Source of the DNA: Pelodera strongyloides
Lineage: Eukaryota; Nematoda; Chromadorea; Rhabditida; Rhabditidae
Assembly: GCA_036852015.1 (NCBI GenBank)
Contig: JAANDG010000420.1
Span: forward strand, 62,001-126,000
Length of the DNA: 64,000 nucleotides
Direction: 5' to 3'
The first letter of the stretch is position 1. Each line of letters starts with the position of its first letter. A model generated the notes under the pieces. That model worked only from the letters and a program-made list of their open reading frames with translations, was not told where the DNA came from and did not search any database. Shown here in pieces: positions 37,501 to 48,029 of this stretch. Made by a program: the position numbers and the translations under genes.

Positions 37501-40500
37501 GTCTTCTAGGCTTTATTATCCTCTACCGGCAAGTCAACGACCTACGATATACGGTATTTGGTCTTTTTTCATCTATTGTTTGTTCAATAATTAAATTTGC
37601 AGAGCTTCCTTCACGGTTTCCGACAATCTACACGGCGCTCAGCTTGAGCACGAGATTAAAGAAATGCCGGTTACCTACGGTATTTTTACGGACGGCACTT
37701 TACCAACTACTCTCGGAACATTCAAAGCAAATAGTAATGGGAAAGACATTTGGGAGCACATTACTGTGGATGGTATATCACAAGGTACAGTATCTTTTTA
37801 TCTTGGCAGCTGAGCTTTTCATGCTATATAAATGCTCTGTCGTCTTGGACACGCTAAGAGTAGCATGATCATATAGAAAGTACGTCATGTCTCTCTAATA
37901 TATATGGTGCACACAAAAGTTGCTAGCTAGAGTGATTTCAATTTTAGTAGCATCAATCAAAGAAGCTCAAAATCTGGGAATAGCCGCATGCCAAACATTT
38001 GAATTGAACAGGAAATGTGAGACGAACGTCGAATATGCCCTTGTTTGGCACATGCCGGTGGTGTACTTTGGGAAAGCCAGCCGCCCCTATAGACGGTAGG
38101 TGACATATTTTGTTTTTATAACAACAATCGGCTGTTATATCGCTTTAAGGAAGCGCTTACAGTCACGGTACACAATATCCAAGTAAAGAACACAGTATTT
38201 GCTAAGAATGGATTTCGCTTGTATTGTGAATTTAGGAGGTATACGCGTTTCTTCCCGGTGGACAGTTCAGGAACAGCGCTTTTGGGAATGTATGCCCTGA
38301 AAAAGCGGAGCCAATGGCAAAAAGCGATTGAAGCATGGCAGTCACCAATCATTGAGAATAGCCTTATACCAGAATGGTGCGAGTGATTTTTCGGCTTTTA
38401 TATTTTTATCTCACCTAGTGAATCTCTAGAAAACGTCAAAACTAATTTTGGCATGTTGCAAATCAAGGAGTGGTGTGCTATATCTTACTCGTTTCCGATC
38501 CGACCATACTTCTACGTGTTTGTGTATTCTTCATTACGGCTATTTTCTTATAGTTTCCATGCAGAAACCACGCAGCTAATACGTACTGTGAGAAATAGGC
38601 CCCGCTATGTGCATTTTGACGCGCTTGATTCTCACTTTTTGCTCGGACGTGCAAGCTCAAATCTACAGGTTCCGTTCGGCTCTTTTCAACGAGACCTACT
38701 ACGTCTCGGATGGGTCGATGTGGTTCGAATACGACGAAGAATGGGCCGAAGTAGAGAATCCGAGCCCACAAACCATTGAACACATGAAAGAGTACGGGAG
38801 GTTCGGATATATGGAGTGTGAGTGATGTTATCATACCGCAGCGTTTGTGGTGCCGCATTCTTTGAGCCATGACATAGAACGTTTTAATTGTTCGTGGAAA
38901 CTGAGCTGTTCAACAGTTCCATGATACATAGGAAAGGGAAAACACAAAACACAAAAAAAAACACGGAACATGTTGTAAAGCAGTGTCAGTGCCGCATTAT
39001 TTGAGCTATACATAATTTTTTTTTGAGCTTTTCAACATTACAATATTTTCAACAATTTCATGTGACGATCCCAGGGGCACATAGTTTTACAGTAGTCTGT
39101 AAAACTTCATTTGTTCAGCATGGGAATATTTGATGATCAACACCTACGATGTGCACTTCTATTCTTCATTTGCGCTGTTGGCGAATTGGCCCCAACTCGA
39201 GATGTCTGTTCAACTTGATTTTTGTAAGTTTTCTTTTTACAAGTGAAAAGCTCGCATAATAATCTGACAAATTTTCAACAATTGATGCCATCGTGAGCCT
39301 GATTTTTTTTAAATTCTAAGGCGACCAAGTTTTCTCTGAGAATCGAGACACGGCCACATCTTTGCAAGAAGGGACGAATATGATAAGGAAGACGAGAGGT
39401 CGTTTACCACACGACATGGGACATCCATGTAGGTTCATGTATATCTAATTTATGGCGTAGGATACTTAGGACTTGCGCATCTGTGACCCAACGAAATAAT
39501 GTCGCCATGCAACTGCATAAGCACCGTAAGATGAAATTTGCATATGTTACGCAAATCCTTGTAATCTACGTAATTTTTTTTGTGCCCCTCCGAAGCTTCC
39601 GGCACCAAATTTACGTAGGATACATAGGATATGCGCAAATTTCCCAGAGTAGGTACGGATCGAATTGATTTAACTTCTTCTTGTTTAGTCGGGGATCCGT
39701 GGTTGTCAGTCAACGCATATTGCCTACATGATACTGCCGAATGGAAGGATTTGAACCTGAAATTCGTACTACTCAGCTATCGAGATTATGTTCAGATTGC
39801 GAAAAACGACAACGGCCGAAAGGTTGATTAAACTGTTAAAACATATGTTTATATCTTTGTGGATACATTAGATTTAATGGTTTAGTGATAAATAAACGGT
39901 ATATATATATCTATTACATTTTAGAATAGAGATCTTCTGTCGTTCTTCTATGAGCGATCGAAGTTCATCATTGATCGAGGGCTTCAAGACTGGGATTCCG
40001 ATGGAGACGGCTTGATTGAGAATTCCGGAACTGCCGATCAAACGTATGATATTTGGAGGATGAGCGGCACAAGGTAAACACATATACTTGCTTATTTTGA
40101 ACAGGAATCGCTTCGAGATAACAGCAATAACAAACCAACAATTTTACCCTAAGCGATAGACGTGTAAATAAAATTTGCACTTGCGTGAACTTGTACTACT
40201 CGGAATGTACTGCTATAAGACTGGATTTCAGTGCAATGTTTGGCACTCAATATTAATCATATTTTTCTAGTGCTTATTGTGGCTCCTTATGGCTGGCTTC
40301 CGTCGAATGTTTGTGTCGAATGGCAGAAGAACTTGAAGAAGAAAAGCAAGTCATTGGCCATTATCGAACAATTCTGTCAAGGGCCCGAGAAGCATTTGTG
40401 CGGAAACTTTGGAACGGAAGGTTTAGATCTTTCCTAGTTTTTTTTTCTGTGCCATGTTAGATGTAGATGTGCTCGTCTATTTTGCTCGTTGTAATTATTT

Positions 40501-41592
40501 CGAAAATAAATAAAAAGAAGGAAATTCTTAACTAGCAGGTTGACATAGATCTATTATATACCAAAAAATCGTGACCAGACGCAGACCTATATCTATGATC
40601 ATATCTTCAGCTACTTCGATTTCGACGAACATTCCGGCAATAATGACACTATTATGGCAGATCAACTATGCGGTTTATGGTTCCTTTCGATGATTGACTC
40701 ATCGATAAATACGGATCTAATCGATAGTGACAAGGTACTGCTTTTATAGAATGTGTAAATCATGGAACATGACAATGACAAGGGCCAGGCTCACGAAGAA
40801 TTGAGATGACCAAAGATTATCATAGAGCACTGCGTTTTTCCATGGCCATATAAAGAAATAGCAATGGAGACGATTAGTGAACTTATGGTAGAATCATTTG
40901 GGGCAATTTTTTTCACACCACTCGCTTTTAGATTACCAAATCGTTGGCAACAATTTATGAATTCAATCACAAGAAATTCAAGGAGGGCAGGCTTGGACCG
41001 GTGAACGGCATGAGGTAAATCAACTTTGTAGTTTTCAAAAACAAACGTCCTCCCCTTCGTTAAAAAACCGCGGTTTGTTAGGCGGCACTTGTGCGTTATT
41101 TCACTTGAGTTTGTTCCCGATCGCAGGAATTATCTCCCACATTGTAAATTACATATTGATCTTTCTGAAATTTAGACCAGACGGTACTGTAGACACATGT
41201 AGCATTCAAAGTGAGGAAGTCTGGAGTGGAACTGCGTACGCTGTCGCTTCGTATATGATCATGAACGTAAGTTGCACAATGGCAAGTTAAAAAAATGTCT
41301 AGAGTTTTGGACTAAAAGGTGCTTTTTTCAAATTGGTTCTGAATAAAAGAGTATCGATTATATATGCTACTTCCGCGCCTTTTGACAACCCTTTTCCTTT
41401 TAGAATCAGCTGGAGGCTGGGTTCGACGTGGGTCGCGGAATTCATAACACTTGTTGGAATGAGCTTGGTCTTCAGTATCAGACCCCGGAAGCCATATATG
41501 GGAAGCACTATCGAGCCATTGGGTACATGCGACCGTTGTCCATCTGGTCCATGTGGTTGGCGTTCAGGAATCAACAAAATCTAGAGAAATAG
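34569..41592 (+). CDS. gba2: Non-lysosomal glucosylceramidase (GBA2, GH116)
   Basis: Nineteen exons: 34569-34678, 35024-35112, 36162-36283, 36630-36751, 37016-37121, 37311-37444, 37603-37784, 37948-38095, 38236-38376, 38669-38817, 39119-39223, 39321-39428, 39689-39822, 39925-40073, 40271-40420, 40611-40734, 40932-41014, 41176-41266 and 41404-41592; 811 residues, all phases agree. GBA2 cleaves glucosylceramide to glucose and ceramide at cytosolic membrane faces. Diagnostic blocks in order: [126 protein letters not shown] and [12 protein letters not shown] (spans >20 residues split by exons). The Glu of ALFNE and Asp of ADQTYD match the family's nucleophile and acid/base. The length is close to family norms. 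The start follows a TTTTTGCAG acceptor. The donor of exon 6 (CG/GTCCGT) is the least certain. Confidence 0.92.
35191..35943 (+). mobile_element. Miniature LTR retrotransposon (TRIM-like)
   Basis: Two direct LTRs of exactly 296 bases (35196-35491 and 35643-35938) begin TGTAATAGG and end ...ACA, with about 11 mismatches between them by eye. They flank only 151 bases. A purine tract GAGAAGGGG directly precedes the second LTR, as expected for a polypurine tract. Flanking ATCAG at 35191-35195 and 35939-35943 is a 5-bp target-site duplication. The LTR has TATAAA (35305-35310) and AATAAA (35474-35479). No gag or pol is present and no clear primer-binding site was recognised. It sits in intron 2 of the GBA2 gene in the same orientation. 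Confidence 0.88.
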
Positions 41593-42225
41593 GATTAGAG
41601 TATTCCGCATATTCATCTACCAGACGACTATCGCTGCTTGAGGACAATTTCTAGTAATACTTCGATATTTCGATGTGGGCATATATTTATATCGTCAGAA
41701 GTGTATATTCTAAAGTTTGTCTAATAAGATTCAATTACGCTTATTTTGGAGAGGTGTGAAAATTTGGCCTAGTTATGTCAAACGCCTGAAACGTAGAAAA
41801 ACGTTGCGGTCGTGAAAACCAACAAAATCACACGGCTTCAAACCTTGCTCCTTTGTATGTTTATATATGTGTATTTGTTATCATGTTTGTTATGCGCCAG
41901 GTTTTGTGTGTATTATTTGAATAAATGAGCTCAAGTTGTGCAGGATTTGTGAATTGTCAAGCAACCTATCAAGATATTAGATATAAAGAACAATTGATTT
42001 ATTCAAACGTTTGACACTCTGCTAGATGCAAATGTTTTTCTAGAGAAGTATACCATACTTCTGAAGCACTCAATTAATTTACTGCTCAATATTTTACGTA
42101 CGAAACAAAACATGTGCCTATTGGTTTCTAGAAATCACATATAAATGAATATTTCTAACGTATCTTCTGTTGCTTACTGTTGTCTTATGCTATATGAATA
42201 TTGTTAATCTAAATAGAGAATATTA
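41593..42225. other. Convergent 3' intergenic region
   Basis: Lies between the GBA2 stop and the 3' end of the minus-strand genes. It holds a partial family I sequence near 41740-41820 (inverse of the GTTTCAGGCGTTTG motif) and an AATAAA near 41920. No gene was seen. Confidence 0.5.
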
Positions 42226-42673
42226 TTATCCTTCAGGCGGTAGCACGACCGCAATCGATGTTTTGTTCTGCTCCACGCGTTCGTCTTTGACACAGAAGGC
42301 GCTTCTTTTTCCGGTATTCCAATCATAGCAGGAGACTGTAGCACCGATCCAGTACCTACAAGAAAGAAAGCCTGAGATTGGACGCAAAAGTAAATTATCT
42401 TGATTAGTGACATAATCATGACGCCTAACAAAACGTCGTCAGGAACGTATAAACACCGCCGAAGCGGTATCGGTCCACCGTGTGGATGCCGCGCACAAGC
42501 ACGTACGTTTCACTCATTCGTTAATAAAGCAGGAAAAAGTAGTCATGTTGGTGCGTCATGGGGTGCTTTAGTTATTGATCGCACAAAATAGACACTTACT
42601 TGATTAGTTCCACTCGTTTCAGATTTCGAGATTGTATAACATTGTGCGCCAATCTGGCACATCCAGGGAACAT
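42226..42673 (-). CDS. Small protein ORF, unknown
   Basis: Two minus-strand exons, 42600-42673 and 42226-42355, join in phase 2 to a 67-residue protein starting MFPGCARLAHNVIQ and containing KYWIGATVSCYDWNTGKRSA and TSIAVVLPPEG at the end. A TTTATCAG acceptor lies 3 bases before the ATG. The upstream hydrolase gene stops about 130 bases away, a spacing typical of nematode operons. Caution: in another frame the first exon reads DVPWMCQIGAQCYTISKSE, which is equally protein-like but does not join in phase with exon 2. The family is unknown. Confidence 0.35.
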
Positions 42674-42802
42674 CACCTGATAAACGTATCGTCTGCCCTT
42701 CCTCCTGAAATACGGCATTTCAAATGTTAAACAATAATTTTATACTAATACACGGCGGCGCTTTCTTTGCTTCCGATTCGAAATTTGGAAGCCGAGCGAA
42801 GT

Positions 42803-45800
42803 TTAGAAATATGTATGTGGCGGTGGCAGCAATTTTTGTTCAGATGCTTCCCGCTCTGCACGCACTGACGAAACTCGGTTGGTGTGCGGCCAAAAAAAGG
42901 GTTCGTCTAGATCTTGCCGCGCACTTTGCTCAGTCGTCGCTGGACTCTCGCCAAGACGTGGCATGTGCTGTGCACCGACTACTTTTTGGTAAATTCTCTG
43001 TGAAAATCATACTGCATCCCGCTCGTAGAATTCGTCGAATACATTTTGTAGAAGATGCACTTACAATTAGTCGTCCGCTCCGGATTCATTTTGTATCCAG
43101 CTATCAATCAGACTATAGCGGGTCTTCAAATTCAAAACTTATACCTGATGTTCGTGGCAAATTGTCGCGCCGATTCAGCACTCACTCGGCCATCATCTGC
43201 CGCGTGCAATTCAACAATCACGGTTCGGTCGGGAAGACTACAAAATGTAAAATCCAATCACAAATGCTACAAACTACAAACTAGCATCTATAGCTTAAAC
43301 GGATAAATACAATCCATTCGATAAAATGTATAATAAAAAAAAACTAAATAAAGTGAAGCTATCGCAGAAACAATAATGCGCTCATAAAAAGGCCGTTGCG
43401 TTATAACTAATAAATGTTTGATTTGCAAATAATATGATCTGAAAAACGTTTACCGAGAAAACTCACGTTCCAAGAGCGCGCGACGTAATAAAATGTAGAC
43501 CTTTTTGGTCCATTACATCACTCATCACAAGAGAAGCCAGTGGTTCATAGGAATACTGGAACATTCAATCTCAATCGATAAGTAACGTTGTGCTTGATTA
43601 GCGCTTGCTTGCGACAGCTAGAGGACAAGTAACGGCGGACGGAGGAGTGTTCTCAAATATTTAAATAATATGCCAGACTTATTGGTATTTCAACAATTTA
43701 GAACATTTCTCAAATGGAGTGTTCTCAAATATTTAAATAATATGCCAGACTTATTGGTATTTCAACAAATTAGAACATTCGGTTCTTCAATTTGCAGTTG
43801 AGAAGCTGCGTTTCTTAGTAAACCTATATTTACGATACGTTCATAATGACTATCAATCATTTTTATTACAATATATACAAACTAAATTTCACATTTATTC
43901 GCCCTGGAAAACTTTTCCGATGAGCTCAACGTATATGTATACCATAAAACTGCAGATTTCAAAGCTATATATGCAAATTTTAATAGCATTCTAATTTCAC
44001 TATAAATTTGCATAGGCAACAAGGATATTTGCGGGTTTACGGTATACATATACGTTGAGCGCATCGGAAAAAAGTTTTCCAGCGCGAATAAATGCGAAAT
44101 TTAGTTTGATATTGTAATAAAAATGCTTGATAGTCATTATGAACGTATCGTAAATATAGGTTTACTTTGATGGACATGTCACTTTAAAGCGAAATATTGT
44201 CGGGTTTCTGGAACACATCGTGGAAAACTGAATTCTTACGTATTTATGCTAGAATTTAGCTCAATTTTTTATTATAATTTATGGTCATTTGCATAAGTTG
44301 CATAAGAATGCTGGTGTACTAGATGTGTTTCTAAACCGACCCCGATATTTCGCTTTAAAAGTTCAACATTCATTCATTCCACACACTGAAATGGATTCTC
44401 TGGATGAGTGCACGTGTACAATGCGACTCAAAAACCTGCCGTTTTTCGCTTTAAAGGGAGAGGCCCACGAAAAAAAAAAGTATTCATCAATTTATTTGTA
44501 CAGAATGTCCGGAATTTCAGAAACATTCCTGCGAAAAACGCATTGCTTGAAGCCTAGAACTCACAGAATTATTTTCCGGCAAACAGTTCGGCAAGGTACC
44601 GTAGCCATAAACATTTTTTGCGTGTTTAGGGCATTACTGTATTGGAAACGCCTCTTTATAAACGTAGGAATGATCTTTATTCGTTTGACCATTCTTATAT
44701 AGAGAAAGAATGCAAATGAACGGATATAAACCGTAAAAACCAAGTTTGACGTTGCTGACTACGGTACCTGGCCGAACTGTTTGACGGAGAATAACTGTGT
44801 GAGTTCTAGGCTTCAAGCAATGCGGTTTTCACAGTAATATTTCTGAAGTTCCGGACATTCTATACAAGTATACTGACGAAAACTTTTTTCTCGTGGGCCT
44901 CTCCCTTTAAATGTACACGGCGTGTGCGTGCCCTATTTCTCATTTTAAATAAGATATGTTTTCTTTATAAATTCTATATGTTTTCGATATGAGGCTCACC
45001 TTTACATACGATGAATCCAAGGCAATTTCTTTGAGATTGTCAAACGCGGATTCGAGTAGCACTCCCGGCACGTAGTATCCACTTTTGTGCAACATCTCGG
45101 CCGAACGGGCACCAATCCTGAAAGAGCAAAGTGGGTTAATGACTATCAGAGGTCATATTCACCACTCCGATTCCCTCTAGTCCCTTCGGACAGAAAATAG
45201 TAGCATCCTTATATGAGACACGCAGAGAAAACGACGGGAAATTCGCCATGGGGAATTGAGTGGTGAATATGGACTCAGAAATACTCCTATTACGATTTTT
45301 CATGGGCAACTAAATGATCACACCTCATTTCTATTACTCTACGGAACTTGAGTGCTCGAGTCATTTCAACTACGCTTCGCCACGCAGTGAAAGCACAATA
45401 TGTATGAGTACAGTAACAACAGTAGGAACAGTAAGGACAGTATGTAAATCAAATGTAAAAAAAAATCTTTAGCTCAATCATACATTGTTCCAAACGAGTA
45501 TCCATAAAAGAGGATTGGGTTCATCCCGGATCGCCGGCGGATATAATCATACGCCACTAGTACATCCGCAACCATAGAATTGCCACTGGTGGAGCCAGGC
45601 GACCAACCGAAACCTGGACAGAGCTCCATTGAATATACGTATTCACAGGCTTCGGATTAAGCTTAAGCTTAAGTGTAAACTTCGACCTAGGGTTTGGATA
45701 GGTGAGGCCGAGGCTGAGGAAATCTCTAAATCGGACTACCTCTGTACTCAACACCAATCACATGAGCTCCAGCCTCGGAAATGGCTTTCATCTTGTAGGT

Positions 45801-47745
45801 TATAGTCTCTCCTCCAAGACTGTAATAGATCCCATGGAGAAAGATCACGATTACTTGTCCCTGAATGATAATGTTTGAGTATTTCGATAAAACGGGCAAA
45901 CCTGAATGAGTAACTATTCGAAGGTAAAAACTGTTGCTAACTATTAATGTTGAAGTTGATCAACATTAAAGGGTCAGGCCCATTTCAAATGACCCCTATT
46001 TTTGATGATTCCATCTGATTCTTCATGTCATATATAGTAGGATACGATATTTTTCTAATTTTCAAGCGCAAAATTCACGCAGTATTCGGCAATTTACCAT
46101 TGCCAGTCATACCCAACTATTTATCGCAGTTGTCACGCCCCTTCGCGCTAATTGGGCAATATGCTCTATTGGGCGTGGCAATTGCGATATTGGCCAATCA
46201 GCGCGAATGGGCGTACAAATTGCGATAAATAGTTGGGTATGACTGCCCACGGTAAATTGCCGAATAGTGTGTGAATTTTTCGCTTCAAAATTAGAAAAAT
46301 ATTGCATCCTACTATATATGACATGAAGAATCAGATAGAATCATCAAAAATAGGGGTCATTTGAAATGGGCCTGTCCCTTTAATCAAGAATTACTTCAGA
46401 GCAAAGCCGACGTCACTTCAGACTGTCATGGTTCGTAGGCTTCTACTTTGTACGAGCCCAGAGGACATGCACGCCCAGTCCTATCCGCGTCGAATGCTTA
46501 CCACGCTCTATCTAGCATTACTGTAAGTTGTTTACACCTGACACATGCAGGACATGCATGGTGCATAATTAAAAAAACAATGGACACTGTTACCAAAACT
46601 TACCGGATCGGCAAGTGGTGCTAATGGCTCAATTTCCGGTAATTTCGTCGTGTTGTACATTGGTGGAATATACCTGTGGATGAGTAGAATTTGTTTAAAA
46701 ATAGAAAAGAGGAATAAGGAGTGTACTACACATGGCGAGCCCCGTATAGAGAAAATAGGAGCCGATCCTGAAGACCGATACACGGTTCCATTAATAAATG
46801 ATTGATTTCACACTTGAGAAGTACTTATTTAAAAATCATATAATTGAATGTTCAGTGCGGATTTCTATGGAAAACCAATAATATGTAAAGCGCTAATGTG
46901 CCACAGTAAGTGTTGAAGACGAAAACTCTTGTTTTGTTGGGTAAACCTACCAAATATTGAGCAGATAATCCTGTTGTAGAAGGAAGAAAGAATGACCATT
47001 TGGGAAACCAAATTGGGAAAGATCTCTGTAATCTTTTGGCAATTGTTCTGAAAATAAAATATTTAGTTTATTGAACTTTACCGTGATCTATAGACAAATT
47101 CACGGTTCGACTGGTTGCTTAACCATAAGACATATGCAGTGCTTTACAACACACGCAAATGCTAGCAAGGATCTTATATCAGCTAGGGCACAATATTGTG
47201 GAATACTTTCTACCAAGATTTCTTTGAATAGTTAGCTTTTAAAAGAAATGCTCAACTGGCAACACCTTCATCCAGTCTCATCACACTCATTCATTACCAC
47301 GATCAATCCAACAATTCAAGGCTCAAGCAAGGTGCAAATGCACTACCTCACCGGGTCGCAGCCAGTTTCCTCCAAATCATTTTTATTTAGTTTTCAAGTT
47401 ATAATGTTATATTTGATTCATAACAAGTTATAAAGGTTAAACGCACCAATTGGATTGACAAACATCCAGTTGGTAAAAGTTGGGAAGAAAAAGAACAATA
47501 ATGGTACCACGAAGGAGACAAAAATCCAGCATAGCGCAAGGAAAGCCAGTATTTTCACCACGGTTCTAAAGGGTTGTTTATTGTTTTCTTCTATATTACA
47601 TGTACATGAATAAATTCGGAGAGCTTCACAAAAGTGTTCAATAATAATAGTAAAATAACAAATAGTAATAACAAATGAGAAGGAAACTCAACGATTTGTA
47701 GTTGAACCGTCGTACTTTTACGACAAATCGCAAGAATCGATTCAT
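42803..47745 (-). CDS. ABHD12-like alpha/beta hydrolase, frameshifted
   Basis: Minus-strand exons: 47693-47745 (start, tentative), 47447-47565, 46951-47047, 46604-46673, 45740-45861, 45484-45613, 45000-45117, 43467-43555, 43145-43237 and 42803-42995. The product (about 360 residues once the shift is ignored) has an N-terminal membrane helix (ILAFLALCWIFVSFVVPLLF), an oxyanion-type LHG strand, the nucleophile elbow GYSFGT, an acid strand HAADDGRVS and a probable catalytic His in GAQHMPRLG. These fit lysophosphatidylserine lipase-like ABHD12 proteins of the ER. Exon 5 has one extra base in a T run (plus-strand AAAA near 45840), moving VIVIF and LHG into different frames. The last-exon acceptor (CAGAG/A) is also unusual. 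It may be a pseudogene or carry a sequence error. Several introns hold foldback elements. Confidence 0.7.
43646..43795. repeat. Tandem duplication, ~72-bp unit
   Basis: Two nearly identical units containing GTGTTCTCAAATATTTAAAT and GCCAGACTTATTGGTATTTC in intron 7 of the ABHD12-like gene. Confidence 0.85.
43817..44187. repeat. Foldback repeat, family B copy 2 (left end lost)
   Basis: Begins at AGTAAACCTATATTTACGAT, without the GGGACAGGCC terminus, and ends ATGGACATGTCACTTTAA. It is otherwise like the copies at 16476 and 53256. Confidence 0.8.
44184..44358. repeat. Foldback repeat, family F
   Basis: Ends TTTAAAGCGAAATATTGTCG and CCCCGATATTTCGCTTTAAA; it abuts the family B copy, sharing its TTTAA end. 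Confidence 0.75.
44451..44910. repeat. Foldback repeat, family E
   Basis: Ends TTAAAGGGAGAGGCCCACGA and TCGTGGGCCTCTCCCTTTAA, with inverted arms including CTTGAAGCCTAGAACTCACA. The short ORFs here are palindrome artefacts. Confidence 0.8.
45966..46383. repeat. Foldback (MITE-like) repeat, family C copy 2
   Basis: Same ends as the copy at 31416 (TTAAAGGGTCAGGCCCATTT). It lies in intron 4 of the ABHD12-like gene. Confidence 0.85.
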
Positions 47746-48029
47746 CCTAACGATAAGATGCGAAAAAATAAGCAAAAATCATAATGTTGATTTTTCATCC
47801 ATATTTGCATATATGTGTAGAATTGAAGGTTATACAACTTTGTATCAAATTATTGCATAGTTAGAGAAATTAAATTAGTCAGCATAAGAAACCGCGAGAC
47901 AAAACAATACTGGACGAAACATTATTTATTGTATTGATAGTAATATAGTAAAATGCACCACAACACACAGGGATAAAAACATAAAATCGTCATTTTTCGC
48001 CTCGGGCCCTCGGGCCAAAGTCTGACATC

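Noticed and set aside
37320..37868. 182-residue plus-strand ORF
   Set aside because: It runs through an intron and the next GBA2 exon in the wrong frame; the correct frame ([20 protein letters not shown]) matches GBA2.
43067..43104. Extra exon (acceptor GATAG, donor GTAAGT) in the ABHD12-like gene
   Set aside because: In the incoming phase it gives a stop (TAA) before the donor; skipping it keeps the frame into the final exon.
42724..43284. 186-residue plus-strand ORF
   Set aside because: It is the antisense shadow of the last two exons of the ABHD12-like gene.
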